Source: Elmis aenea (lineage: Eukaryota; Arthropoda; Insecta; Coleoptera; Elmidae). From it: 64,000 bases of DNA. The position numbers were made by a program, and so were the translations under genes. The notes under the pieces are model-generated. The model did not search any database. It had not been told where the DNA came from and saw only the letters and a list, made by a program, of their open reading frames with translations. Location: assembly GCA_947652605.1 (NCBI GenBank), contig OX393577.1, positions 68,100,108 to 68,164,107 of the forward strand, given 5' to 3'. This document shows, in pieces, positions 42,601 to 55,405 of the stretch. The number at the start of each line of letters is the position of its first letter. Within the stretch, counting starts at the first letter, position 1.

Positions 42601-45600
42601 ATTTTACTACAAGCCTTGATAAACGAGAATGAACATAAAATTGCTAGTTTTATGACTTGAAAAGGACTTTAAAATAAATTTGGAGTAGATACAATACCAA
42701 GTTAAACTTTAATTATTAAAAACTGTGTCATTTAAAAATAAATTGATTAAAGAATATTTATAATCTTGCAATATTTCCCCAGTAGATTTAAAGGATATAA
42801 CTTGGAATCAGGTATTTTGTGAACATTAATGAACAGGATGTGGAACAATTTTATTTCCAGGAAATGATAATATGGACTATTATTTTCACTTTGATGTTCG
42901 TATTAGAAATTCCTTGACGAAGTTCGTAGAAATAAATGCTTTTCAGAGAAACAACATATTTAAAAAGTGTTCTAAATCAAGAGTTTAAATGGAAGTCAAT
43001 TTATTCCTAATATTTAATATTTACTCAATAAAAACATTAATTTTTGAACCCATTCCACTTTTGGCATGTGTCTGAAATCGTAATAAATTTTGTTTGGCCT
43101 GTATAAACGAATTTTGTCCTATATCACTTGTTTTTTTACCCAATAGGAAAGCAGTAACGTAGGCGAAGCTTTTATTCAGACTAATGAATTAAATGTATTT
43201 ATACAGGGAACAAATAAATGACGGTTGATGATTCAGTAAATGAATATAAACATTGCAGTTTTCCCAAAGCATCACTTCTGGCAACTTTCCCATTTTCTTA
43301 TGAAAACTTTCGGCGCCATATGAAATATATCTTTGAACTAAAATGTACTGTATGGTATTTTTCGTTCGGCGGTGCAGTTTGCTTGGCCTTAATACTGAAA
43401 AATGTTTCGTTTTTGTACACAGTTAATGTAACCTACTACTTAACTATCTTCCTATTCTCTAGTGTCTTTGACAATACAATATATTTGCTGTAATAATTCA
43501 TATTTGCGCAGGATAATTTGAGTTTATTTGCTTAGCGTGGTCCTTTTCAACTCATAAGCCAAGAATAAACCTTCCAATAAAGTTTAATTCACTTTAATTT
43601 TAAATATACAAAATTTTATTAAAAAGCACATGGTTGTATGTGAAGAATGTTTTGCGCAAGAAAATCCAGCTATACCTACCTTTGGATTATTTTAAAAAAA
43701 TTTAAGAACTTTAAAATTGTTTTAGTCCATTTTTAATTAAACTAGAGGTAACAATTCTTTGCTTAAGTGGTGTTTAACATTTTCAAAAATATTAAAACAA
43801 TTGCAAATTTTTTAAATTTTTGCGGAAGGTTATAGGTACTTTTATTTTTGCCAAAACAATTGGATTAATGAAATGTTAGTCCTGAGATTAAGAAGTGTCT
43901 AGAATTATGTCGGATGGGACATAAGAAAAAGTTATAAAACTGTGCAATTAGTAACGATTTTTAGAACACATTTTGTATTACAGGTCCCAAGAAAAATTTC
44001 ATCGCTTTAAAAACCAATTTTAAAATTTATTTCAAAAGTTGCTTTAGATCATACGTTGTCAAACACCATCAAACGTATATTTATCGGGTATTGGCTTGTT
44101 ATTTTAGACGCGGTAAAAAGTTTAGCTCTAAAATATTTCAAAAACTGTCTCCCATTCTGAAGCAATATACAGGATAAAGGATGTCGGTTGTAGAGCACTT
44201 CATAACTTCATATCGTTCTCGCAAGTCAAACGCGGCTTAAATAAGCCCGGCCGAGCTGCAGAAGAGACCGGCTAGCATGAATATTTCATGCCCACCTCTG
44301 ATCCTTCCTGAAGCAGCTCGCGGTAGCTAACTTAGACTACGGATGATAGACAATATTACTTCCTCCTCCGACGTCGTTCACTTGTTTATTTTGAATGCGG
44401 GTTAAATGACCATAAAAACGTTTATCTTAGTATGAGTTAGGTTGCCAAATTACTTTTTTGTTCGTGAAGAGAATATCTAACGTTCCTAATTGAGTTTACA
44501 TAATATGTCACCACAGAAAAGTATTTTTGCAATGATCTTTGTTTTTATTTTTAATGTTAAAAACACTCTAATCCGCTATTCATATGCTTGGTGTTACTAA
44601 AAAGGTCTAAAAAATTTATTCCGACTTTTCAAAATTGTTAAAACCTGGAATATAGCGGGTGCAAAGTTAAATCCAATCAGATCAGAATTTTGCTTAAGTT
44701 GATTACTTGTAGTTATACGCAAATAAAACCCGTGAAAAAAAAATTATGGATGATACAAAAACTTTTACTTACATTTTTATCCAAGCTTTTAAAAAGCTTG
44801 TGAATAAATAGTTTCAAAAAATATTTACAATGAAATATTAGCTTGCGCTCTTTCATTCTACAACAATATACAAATGCCACCACAATATGAAATTCTAGGC
44901 TGACTTTTTTTATCCAGCAACAATAATAAAAGCAAACATTGCCCCGATATTTCTTCAAAGATTAAATAACAAGCCGTTAAGGCAAATAAGGAAACTGGAA
45001 GTCCTTTGAGATTTCCGCGCGCCGATGTTTGTGTAAAGATATTTTTAGTGTTTAAAAAACTGATAAAAATAGTATATATTTCGTTAGAGGAAAACCGTGC
45101 CGACAGGGAAATATTGTATTGATTCTTTGTTTACGATTTATTTTTTTATTTGGTCGGTAAATAACGAAGATTAAAACTTTGTAATAGTAGACTAATTAAA
45201 TTTAAAACCTGCTAACTGCACTGTCCTTTTTACAATTTAACTTTGCTTTTGTCCTAGAGCTTCCAAAAAATATTCACTGACCACTTATGCACTTATGGTA
45301 TTAAGAAAATATTGCTCTGTAGTATTATTTCATCGAATATTTTCAGAAACAACAATAAACTTTGATTAAAATGCCCTAAAGTTCTATTAAAAAGAAGTTT
45401 AGCGTGTTGGATTGTTATTTAAAATTCTTAAACTTCAGTTTTAAAGCCAGTTTGTATCACAGTCGTAGTCTAATTTGCATAATCATAGTTACGCTATATT
45501 TATATCCAAGTGCATAGTAATTCTGCTAGAGTTATTGCCTTCATATTCAACAATTTTATTTCCACATCCAGCTTTACAAAGTACCAGCGCCGCCTATGCA

Positions 45601-45777
45601 GCTTTTTATAGTTGTTTATGGAAATTTAAAAGCGTACTTAATTTGGTCGTAAAAAGAATATTTGCGACTCTTGAAATAGACGAGTTTTAAAGTGTTGAAA
45701 TGCAATAAAGACCATTTTAGGAACACTACCAGGACCTTAAAACTCCTTGATTTCTTTCTAGTATTTTTAATTATATC
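39603..45777. other. Unassigned AT-rich DNA with a few balanced stretches
   Basis: No gene, RNA or mobile element is recognised over about 6 kb. Less AT-rich, non-repetitive stretches at about 40020-40420, 41380-41720 and 44190-44400 could be regulatory. A weak hairpin (TAGCCCAAAA with its inverse) is at 41098-41145. The open frame 43218-43493 (91 codons, starting ATG) has hydrophobic segments but no family motif. The others are short and AT-driven. Confidence 0.4.
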
Positions 45778-46675
45778 AACTTTCCAAAGTTAGAAAACAA
45801 TACTATAGCGACCTTTGCCGACGACGCGGCTATTTTAGCAGTAGAAAGAAACAATATAGAATCATCCGAGAAATTACTAGCAGCTGCCAATCAGATCAAC
45901 AACTGGATAAAAACATAGCTTATAAAGTTTGATGAAACTAAGCCAGTACATGTCCATTTTACCAACAAGAGAACTGTGCATGTACCAAATAATAAACAAA
46001 TTCCATACTCCAACACAGCAAAATACTTAGGTATAACATTGGACGCTAAGCTTCGCCGGTAGCTCTTGTCAAGAAAAAAGGGAAGATTTAGGTATCAAAT
46101 ATATTAAAAAAATGTACTGGCTAATCGGGAGGTAGGTACTCCTCTCTGTCCCTACATGATAAAATTTTGCTATACAAGCAAATTTCAAAGCCTATATGGA
46201 CATATGGAATACAGCTATGGTGATGCACCAAACAGAGTAATGTTCAGATCATCCAGAGATTCTAGAACAAAACCCTAAGGAACATCGCTGAGGCACCTTG
46301 GTACTTACATACATCGGGACCTCAACACGGACACTGTAACCAACACCGTTAAGAAGTTTTCCCAGAGCCACGAAGAAAGGCTCCATCAACATGTAAACGT
46401 CGAGGCGATCCAGCTCCTGGACACTACAGGATTAGTAAGAAGACTTAAAAGGGTTAAACCTTTTGAGTTAGTTTAAGCAAACGTTTAAAAGCAGAGACTG
46501 TGCGGTAGTGTGTACGTTATTAATTAGTGTACTTATATATTGGCAAAATAAGGACTACTATTTGGTAAACCTTAGGCTAACTTTAAACATTATTAATTTA
46601 GTTTAGAATTAAACTGCTTATTGGTCTCAAAGATTGCATTGTTATAAACCCTTTAAGGGTTAAAAAAAAAACATT
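45778..46675 (+). mobile_element. Jockey-like element, 5'-truncated and decayed
   Basis: The plus strand starts inside the palm domain: PKLENNTIATFADDAAILAV (FADD catalytic box), then NQINNWIKT, a stop, and HVHFTNKRTVHV, SNTAKYLGITLDAKLRR. After further stops and shifts come a YGHMEYSYGDAP-like block, RDLNTDTVTNTVKKFSQSHE, and the family C-terminus LLDTTGLVRRLKRVKPFELV followed by TAA near 46474. The 3' untranslated part keeps AGCAGAGACTGTGCGGTAGT and ends in a short poly(A) at about 46661. No target duplication is clear. The closest relatives in the window are the fragment at 1-115 and the minus copy at 51057-51594. Confidence 0.85.
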
Positions 46676-49379
46676 GAAAATATTATTTTTATTTTTAATG
46701 CACTACAAAAATTATCTATAACTTATTTAAATTGTCTTGTACTTAGACGATATGTAAAGCGATTTAATGTTTTTGGGATTCATTTCTATCAACCCGGCAA
46801 CTTGGCACATTCTTAGTCGCACGTCACCAAAAACAACTTGATTAACTCCAAGATCTTAACTAATGCACTAATTGTCAGCAAAGATTAATGCAGCGTCTTA
46901 CAGTTTATGCAAAATGCGCTGAATTCTGGTCAGCTATATTTACACAACCGAGAGACGTTGAAACTTTGATATTGCGCTGTGCTTTGCCTTACTGCATTTC
47001 TGTGAATTGTTAGAGCTTCACACCGCCACATATCAGAACGCGGGCGAGTGCACGGAACTGCTTATTGTTTGCAGAATTAGTTCTGATAAAAGTTGCAGGG
47101 TAACTTGCTTCGTTCATTGGAGTATAGTTTTGAAGAAAATTACTCGTGACGGACCACTATCGTTCAAGTTTGCGATTTGTCACTGGAGTTGCCAATTTAA
47201 AAAGTCTTGAAACAGAACTTGTTGGGTATTTGCAGGGTGTTTCTTCATTGCCAAGAGGAATATTTTTGGAAAAGATCACAAAGCAACACGTGTTTTTTTA
47301 ACGAGATGCAATATTAGTAACGATTTATTCTCAATGCACGCTGTTAACGAGGTTGTTAGTAACATCTGGGGCGGTTTTCTAGCACACTTAACATTTACAA
47401 CTCGTTGTTAACGTAGAATTTTAACAATAATCGCCAAATAACTCCTATTTATTGTACATTTACTGTAAAAAAACTTTGTATTTTTAGATCTATTTAACTA
47501 TTACAAAGTAAAGTAGCTTAATCAATTTTCTAAATGTAAAATTAATTGCAAAAAAATACGTAAGGTTAAATTTGAACGGAATTATTATCATTTCTCATAC
47601 CATGTATTAATACAACACCAAAAATTCTTTAGAATCGCAGCATTTACACTTTTAAAGTTAGCTAAAGAAGTCGTCTTCCTCGCATGGAGGTATTATTATG
47701 GTTGAATGATTATTAGCACAATCTTAATTTTATTTGAGCTAGAATCCCAGCTTTCCAAGATAAATTATCCTGTTTAGTATTCCTTGAGGCCTCCGCTTCA
47801 TTTCCTCCTCCATGTTTTAGTTCCTCCAACTAATACCCGGAAGCGGAATCGCTAAATTAAAAAAAGAACTTTTATATAGAAATCTCCTAGTGGTACATCT
47901 TTAAACATTTATCAGCTGAGTCAACGCAAATGCAAGGCAAATTCGTTAGTTGTTCTATTTTTACTTTTAGTGAATATTTTAGGGCTGAAAATCAGTCATA
48001 TTTAAATGATGTGGTAAAACAGAACAGGTTAGTTAGAGACAGATATTTTTGTTAAAGACAACTTTCTAGAATTATTAGATTTTCCAAATTTAATTTACCT
48101 TTTTCCATTACATGCACATTTTTGGCTATTGCATAGGATCAAATTCGTTTTTGTTGTCGCTCAGCCCCTAAATAAGTTTTTTTTATTAAAAAATATATAT
48201 GAAGCAGCCAATCCTTACCCTTGTTTTCGTTTGAAATCCATCAAGATTCTTATTATCCATCGAGAGGCGTGAAATTATATTCCTCTGTATTTACCCCTGA
48301 GACTTCTAAATTGTCTATTCTCAGAGTTTTCGAATTATCGAGCCGAACTAAAGAGTTTCCGCCTCGCTGTAGCCTCCTCCTTTTTTATTATTTAGCTCCA
48401 ACGAGTTACTGATAACTTGCAAGTAAATATCTTGTTTACTGAATCTTAGCTGTATCTCGGCACAATCAAATTATCACGTTTTAATAACTTTGCAAATGAC
48501 TTACTGTGACACGACGGAATAGGAACGTTAAATGAAATTTCAGATTAACGTGAAGTCATAATTATGGAGTATTCAAAACCAATTTTGTTTTTAATTAGTT
48601 TCATTTACGTGATGAATATATTTTAATAACAGTTGTGAGTATGAATGGCAGGCGTTACAGGTTCATCAGTTTTTTAATGTCAAAGCAATTGTTGTGAAAG
48701 TAGTTGTTTTCTGCTTTTCGCGATATTTTTAGATCAAGCTTATGAGTAAATTTTTTGCGAGAATAGTAAAATAAATCAAATTCCGCGCCAAACGGTGGCA
48801 GATACGAAGAACAGTCAAAAGACACTTTTTATTTAGAATAAAATGCTCTACCCAAAATCTAGTTTGAGTTTAATTTTGAACAGGGCCGTACTAGTTTTTT
48901 ATATAATTTATTGCAAGTGAACCGCCACAACTCCGTCACTGGTTGCTAACCTGTAAGGTTATATATCCACTAGTTGGTATCTTTAAAATGAAGCGTTTAT
49001 GGACCCATGTTGATGTGGATTATTCGCTTTAAAATAAGTTTTTGTATCGACTGTTAAAGTCCTGCTACAAAAAAATGAACCACCCTGTATAGGTTTAGTA
49101 GAATTAGTGTTATAGTACCAGTCTGAGAACTCAATTAATTGTCACACTGTGTAGGTATGTAGGTATTTTGAATCGTTTGCAATATTACAACAGTTATCCT
49201 TTTGTTTGACGCACTCTGTTTATTCAGGACGATGACCGTCTCAATTTAAGTTCACTAAGCTAAATGGCACAAGACTTTTTTTTTATCCCCTCGCCGACCG
49301 AGTTGATTCAATTTGGTTTCCCAGTAGATGCAATAAATTTAATTGTGTTTAACAATATTTGCCACTGCTTTAACAAAAC
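46676..49379. other. Unassigned AT-rich DNA
   Basis: No gene is recognised. At about 49070-49094 the sequence AATGAACCACCCTGTATA has the form of a TACAGGGTGG-type transposon end facing left, but no partner end was found. Frames at 47007-47210 and 48221-48412 lack motifs. Confidence 0.4.
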
Positions 49380-49690
49380 AAGAGTCTCCGTGGCACATTT
49401 AGGAAGAGCTTTTGCATTAGGCTATCCCGCCAGGGGTCGTTGTCTAAAGTGTACAGGAGGACGTCGCCACGAACAAACGGTTTTTTCACGTAATTTATTT
49501 TTTCTTCGTCTCGCTTTGCGTTGAACCAAGGCGGAGAAGAGCTCTCTGTATGCTGCGGACACAATCCCGGGGCAAAGCTTATAAAATGTTTCATGAAAAT
49601 ACGTCGATGCGGTACACTGCACCCGCTAGCCAAGTCATGTACCGGCGAAGTTAGCGAACGCAGTTGGAATAAAAAGTACAAAAAAATTTA
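49380..49690. other. CpG-richer island of unknown nature
   Basis: This stretch is clearly less AT-rich than its surroundings and contains many CG dinucleotides (for example CCCGCCAGGGGTCG, GACGTCGCC, CCCGGGGC). Overlapping open frames exist on both strands (49264-49524 plus, 49370-49681 minus), but neither has a recognised motif. It could be a promoter, an exon, a regulatory element or part of an unknown repeat. Nothing in the sequence decides. Confidence 0.35.
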
Positions 49691-49852
49691 ATAACATACT
49701 AGGGATATTTTTCTTGTAACGGTCCCTGCTACTTCTTTTGATTGTTTTTATTCGCTTTCCTGGATATAAAAGGTGTTGTTGGAAGTAAATGTTTGAAGCT
49801 GTTGGTGTTAAAATATGTTCCTGATTTTTCTGTTCACTCACTTAATATAACT

Positions 49853-50863
49853 GATCAAGTGCACAGAATAACACACGAAATAGAAAAGGCACTTGAGGAA
49901 AAAAAGATCTGCTCTTCATTATTTCTAGACGTAGCCCAGGCCTTTGACAGAGTATGGCTCGAAGGCCTAGTACACAAGCTAAACAAATCTCTACCAAAGC
50001 AATATTGTGACATCCTAAAATCCTATCTGTCAGATAGAATTTTCCGAGTGAAACAAGATGAAGAATATTCCACATTTAAAGAAATCAAAGCCGGAGTACC
50101 CCAAGGTAGTGTCCTTGGCCCAATACTGTACCTGCTATTCACTTCCGATATACCACAAACACAACATGTGAAAGTAGCCACTTTTGCCGACGATACTGAA
50201 ATTCTAGCCATCGGAACAACTATTGAACAATCAACAGATAAACTCCAGAACGCAACAAATCAAATCTTTGAATGGACTAAAACATGGCGCATCAAACTAA
50301 ATGAAACTAAAACAGTGCAAGTGAATTTCACAAGTAAAAGATTAGTAGAACACCTGCCAGTGATATTAAACAACAACAGAATTCCACATTCTAACACAGC
50401 TAAATATTTAGGCATGAACCTGGACATTAAATTAAAGTGGAAAGAACACATTAAAAAAAACGTGAAGAGCTAGGCATCAAATATAGAAAACTATTTTGGC
50501 TAATGAATAGGAAATCTAAACTTTCAATTGAAAATAAACTTCAATATACAAACAAATACTGAAGCCAGTATGGACCTACGGGATACAGCTTTGGGGGTGT
50601 GCTGGTAAAACGAACATTAAAATAATACAGCGATTCCAAAATAAGGTACTCCGGGCAATTGTGGATGCCCCGTGGTACGTGAGGAATGTCGACCTCCACA
50701 GGGACCTGAGGATGCCAACAGTCGACGAAGAAATCCAAAACTTTGCCAACAAACATGAACAAAGGCTGCATGATCACATCAACACCGAAGCCCTGCAGCT
50801 CTTGGACAACCAACATCTAGTGAGAAGGCTTAAACGGACCAAGCCGTTTGAGCTAGCGAGTTA
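49853..50863 (+). pseudogene. Jockey-like reverse transcriptase, truncated, two frameshifts
   Basis: The insertion opens in frame at QVHRITHEIEKALEEKKICS, then LFLDVAQAFDRVWLEGLVHK with the first catalytic Asp, KAGVPQGSVLGPILYLLFTS, and ATFADDTEILA with the catalytic Asp pair, then AKYLGMNLDIKLKWKEHIKK. A shift in an A-run near 50452 leads to REELGIKYRKLFWLMNRKSK. A second shift near 50545 restores ILKPVWTYGIQLWGCAGKTN and the C-terminus to LVRRLKRTKPFELAS with a TAG at 50861. The part of the open frame before 49853 is host sequence read by chance. The closest relative is the copy at 33434-34478. Confidence 0.9.
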
Positions 50864-51044
50864 GTGTGAAGCAGAGCACTGTGCGGTTGTGTAAAGTGTC
50901 GATCTTGAAAACAAGAATACAGAAGAAAAAAAGAAGACACCAACGGGTGGACTCTTAACTTAAGTAGAACTATCATAAAGACATATTGCTGGTTGGCTAA
51001 AATAGCTAGGTGCAATAAAACAATACAGTTAAAAAAAAAAAAAA
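49853..51044 (+). mobile_element. 5'-truncated Jockey-like element with 12-bp target duplication
   Basis: CTTAATATAACT at 49841-49852 is repeated exactly at 51045-51056. The insertion starts abruptly within the reverse transcriptase and ends in poly(A) at 51031-51044. It contains the RT gene (next entry) and a 3' untranslated part beginning GTGAAGCAGAGCACTGTGCG. The second copy of the duplication lies directly against the poly(T) end of an older minus-strand element. Confidence 0.92.
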
Positions 51045-51056
51045 CTTAATATAACT

Positions 51057-51594
51057 TTTTTTTTTTTTTAATATAAACCCTAAAAAAGTTTATAACGATG
51101 CAATCGGGTCTTTGAAACCAACGAGTTTAATTCTAACCTAAATTAATAATGTTTAAACTTACTCTATGGTTTACCCAATAGTAGTCCTTAGTTTGCTAAC
51201 ATACTATAAGTACACTAATTATTAATGTGCACACAACCGCACAGTCTCTGCTTTTAAGCTTTTACTTAAACAAACTCAAAAGGTTTAACCCTTTTAAGTC
51301 TTCTTACTAATCCTGTAGTGTCCAGGAGCTGGATCGTCTCGACGTTTACATGTTGATGCAGCTTGTCTTCGTGGCTCTTGGCAAACTTCTTAATGGTGTT
51401 GGTTACAGTGTCCATATTGAGGTCCCGCTGTCACTTTTTCTATGACATTCGTAATTCTGTGTACCTGATCAACAGTTGAATATTTATTTCTAAATCCAAA
51501 TTTATGGGAGGGAATTAGTTCTTTTTTTTATTGGTTTCATTCTTTTAAGCAACAGCTTTTCGAACAGTTTCGATATAACAGGCAATAATAGTAT
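51057..51594 (-). mobile_element. Jockey-like element, internally deleted, minus strand
   Basis: Poly(T) from about 51057 marks the tail. The minus strand carries the 3' untranslated part with the ACTGTGCGG word, then the C-terminus LLDTTGLVRRLKRVKPFEF preceded by a HEDKLHQHVNVETIQ block. At about 51428 it jumps to a much earlier part of the gene: HKFGFRNKYSTVDQVHRITN with VIEKV, preceded by LLPVISKLFEKLLLKRMKPI. The palm domain with FADD is therefore deleted. TATAACTT lies on both sides (51049-51056 and about 51595-51602) and may be its target duplication. It is older than the plus-strand copy beside it. Confidence 0.82.
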
Positions 51595-51602
51595 GTATAA
51601 CT

Positions 51603-54392
51603 TAAAATTAACTATTTACAGTTTTTAATTTAGTAGAACATCAAACCGAGAGGTTGTATATAATTATTTGTAAACCACAATTAACCAAGTTTTTTTAATA
51701 AATTCGGTTGTACATTAATTAAAACTGGGGACAAAACTCAAAGGTATTTACTGTGGTGCGTCTTCACTAAACATCTGCTAATGTATTGGCCCTAAAAAAC
51801 GTATTAAAATAATTGGAACTTCGCTATTTTGTTTACAAAAGCAACCACAAACAACACAATTTGGTGTTTCGGTGGCTTTCCGATTTTTCAATACATTCCT
51901 TCGAAACTGTAATACATTTTGATAAAACGACTGCACACCCAAATCCTCGCAAGCCAAGAAAGTTATTCTCTCGCAAAATGCAAGCCTTTCAAAGTTTAAA
52001 TAACGTCCAACAATAAAAAGGCATTCGTGACTTCAAGTCGATACATTCAAATCAAAAGGCTGCACAACTTTAAGCGTCAACAACAGTTCATGGAGCAAAA
52101 TACGATACATTCATGCCCTAAACATTACCTACGTATTCCTACTCAACTAACATTTAATTACGCTTTTTTTTTGTAAGGAAGCTTCTTAGCTTGATGGCCG
52201 AAGTCATTTTCGTACATCGCCCATTTTAAAACGCATTTATAAACAACGAATTGCGAAAGAGATCGAAAATGCATTACGGAGTCTAACTCCGGCCGGATAA
52301 GAAAAAGATCAAAGGAAAACAATGAGGTATTTAGGATGAAAAGAATACATAGAGGAGCTTTAATAGGAGATAAGATACCGCGGAAACTTATAAAGGCACG
52401 CGAATGGGTGCATATTTTATAAAGGTTCTTTAGTTTAGTACGTGACAGCTTTAAGATTCAGGTAAAATAGGGGGAAATATACTTAATTTGCAACATGACA
52501 ATTTTTCTTTGCTTTTTTTTTCGTTGAAATTCCGTCGCGGCTTTTGTAATATACTTACATGAAATTTACATGAAATTATTTGGCTTTCATTTAGATAAAA
52601 TTATCATGCACTAAGTAATTAATAATTATTATTCTAGCACAGCAAGTTTGGGTAGCTTTGCTCTTCAAAGTATGCAATATAGAAAAGTAGAAATGGCGCA
52701 AACGCAAAGATATAATTATAAGATATGGTTCAACTATTAGAATTGCCAAAAAACCAGTCCATCACGGACGATTTTAAGTTATTTATCCTAATATCTTAAT
52801 AACAAAACAAAAAATCTTGATTCCGAAGGGATTTTTTTTAAACATCTAATAGAGATATGCTCCTATAGTTAATACATGTCGTCTCATCTCCATTTTTTAA
52901 TACAAATAAGTTAATTTTAATATAGCTTATGTATTGTCACAGCTGTCTTTATATAAAAAAACTGACAATCTCCTACCACATGTAAGGTAGAAACATGCCC
53001 TAGTTATTTGCGAAAATGTACCACAAAATACTCCGCCAAAAGTTTTATTTAATGAAAACGCTATTACAATATTAAAATTGCTAGTATGAATAAAACATCC
53101 AACGCCTTTATTACCCTCTTTATTCATATTTAATTTAAAACGCTGGTTTTAGATTTATGTAATGTGTGACAAGCGCAAGCCATAAATTTTTAATGTGTCA
53201 CGGAAACGCATGTAAGGATTTGCTTTTAAAACTTATCCAGTTTACTCCACTTTGCTTGCTGAATTTCAAGTTGCACGGTAAATCATAAATAAATGTTTTG
53301 TTAAGGACTTTGTATAGGTATTTTGTTTATACTATGTAATCTTACGTGTGATTTATAACGTTTTGTTAAACGACTTGCTTAGCGAAAAGGCGCTTTGTTT
53401 AATTTTGAAATTAATTAAAAAACGTCTAGTGATTAAAAATTTGAGTATAACATTGTTATAAATATTGCTACTAAAGTAGTCAGTTTTAATTTTGCCCTTC
53501 AAAGTAATTTACTTAGTAATTATACATAAATTTTAGTTTTATAACCCTCGCAATTAATTTTTGTAAAGTTTATAATTTGGACCGAATTCCACCTCATCAA
53601 ATTCCAGATTTAATTTCACAAATCATTTGCAAGTTGGTAAAATAAATTAGTGAAACAAAAATGGACCAATAAATTATGATTCAGGTCAAAACCAGACCAC
53701 CAGCATTAATTAACTAAAATTATGTTTTGGTGCAGGCCATCGCGGTCCGGAGTTAAAGGGTGAAATGGATAAAAATTTCACGAATATTATAATATCTCGA
53801 ACGACCACGGATTTTAGTTTATGGCATCCTGGCGCCGCAAATCCTCAAAAGTTTTTCATTATTGAGTTTATTCTCGGTCTTAGGAGCACGCGTTTGTATT
53901 GGATAATTTGTCAAGAGTTTTTTCTTGGTAACCCTTTGCTTAATTTTAAAATGAGATGATAGATGAGTGTGCTTTGAGATATCAACCTGACGGATGTTTC
54001 ACGACTGAGCAAAGATGGCTTTGTTTAAAAAAAAAGTTGCGGAAAATATTTTTACTTTCGCCATACGTAGTATAAAGAAAGTATTGTTTTTCATTAGTTT
54101 ACTTTTAAAATTTTGACAGTGATCAACCTTCTGGCTGTAATTAGTTATACTTGTTCTGTTTAGGTCAAGATGATCTTAAAACTTTAAAAAGGAAGCATGA
54201 TATATTATTTTTCTAAGCTATTCAATAGCGATTATAAAGGATGTTACAACTAAAAGTTCTTGGTCATTTAAAATTTTAATTTTAAGCCATAAAACTTAAA
54301 AGTTATTTTAATGAGTCCAAGGAGCATTCTTCGTATATATTGTAACATTTTACTAAAATTTGCAAGTCTTCGCATCATTTATATAAAAGGAA
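51603..54392. other. Unassigned AT-rich DNA
   Basis: No gene or mobile element is recognised in about 2.8 kb. Balanced-composition stretches at about 52180-52400 and 53730-53960 may be regulatory. Confidence 0.4.
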
Positions 54393-54630
54393 CTAATTCC
54401 CTCTCATCAATTTGGATTTAGAAATAAACATTTAACTATTGACCAAGTAAATAGAATTACGAATGTCATAGAAAAAGCCCTAAAAGAAAAAAAGTTTGTT
54501 CTACCATCCTTCTAGACGTAGCGCAGGCTTTCGACAAAGTGTGGTATGATGGTTTAAACTACAAACTAAGATTTCTTCTTTCAAAACGATACTCCCAAAT
54601 TCTTCAGTCATACATCCCCAGGTTTTAATT
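54393..54630 (+). mobile_element. Jockey-like RT fragment, fingers to palm
   Basis: The plus strand reads IPSHQFGFRNKHLTIDQVNR, ITNVIEKALKEKKFV, then after a one-base shift ILLDVAQAFDKVWYDGLNYK with the first catalytic Asp, and LLSKRYSQILQSYIP. Homology ends abruptly at about 54625. The last block is nearly the same as at 6901-6950, so the two scraps belong to one subfamily. No tail or duplication is seen. Confidence 0.75.
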
Positions 54631-54632
54631 TC

Positions 54633-55405
54633 TATTATAAAATATTTAGGCAAAAGCATTTTAAAAATATTTTTATAAAAATCTGTGTTAAAACTGAACT
54701 AGACCAAAAGATTATTTATGTAGCACTCAGAGGGAAAAAAACATAAAAATAATCTAATAAAATAAATCATTGATGTGAATAGAAATAGCAGCCGCGGTAA
54801 AATAAAAGAACTTCACTGGCATTTAAGTTTGTATTCGCAGTGACCGTTATTTTATCACCAAATCCGACCCAATTCGGTCGAGTTGATTGTTACATTGTAC
54901 ACAATGTATAATTTATCGAATTTCCTAATATATGATGATACATGATATCGGCATTACAGTATAAAGGTCATTTTAGTGGGAATACATTTCAGGAAATTCT
55001 GAAAGCGACGTATATAAATTGACCTTGCATATGGAACGAGGCACGTAGCCCTCTTGGATAATTTAAATGCAGCTTATATTTCCGAGACGACATTAGAATT
55101 TCGAATCTACGTATTCTATTTCCGCGATTGGGTAAATAAAATCCTAGCGGAGGAGAAATGTATAATTCTTCTCGTAGACGGTAGCTCAGAAACTCGAAGA
55201 ACAAATTTAAAAGATGGGCCACAGTTTTCCCCCTAACTTTGGTTTTACAGTTTAATCAAAATAATTTTTTTGGCACACCAATTTCTGTATTAACAGATTA
55301 TGCATAATATTTAAAGCCCTATTACAAAACTTTATCCGGCAATACATTTGGCTTTTATTTGAATCTGATACTAATGTCATAAACCCCAAATGTACTTCCC
55401 TAAAG
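54633..55405. other. Unassigned DNA
   Basis: No gene is recognised. The stretch 54780-55240 is less AT-rich, and overlapping short frames on both strands (54989-55222, 55054-55236) lack motifs. Confidence 0.35.

Noticed and set aside
43218..43493. ATG-started 91-codon frame with hydrophobic segments
   Set aside because: No homology, no splice or promoter context, and AT-rich DNA readily yields hydrophobic frames; kept only as a remark in the unassigned stretch.
45770..46690. Target duplication for the Jockey-like copy at 45.8-46.7 kb
   Set aside because: No convincing repeat of the flanks was found beyond AT-rich similarity.
49742..49852. N-terminal 37 codons of the frame that enters the RT at 49.85 kb
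   Set aside because: They precede the target duplication and are host flank read in frame by chance; the element begins at 49853.
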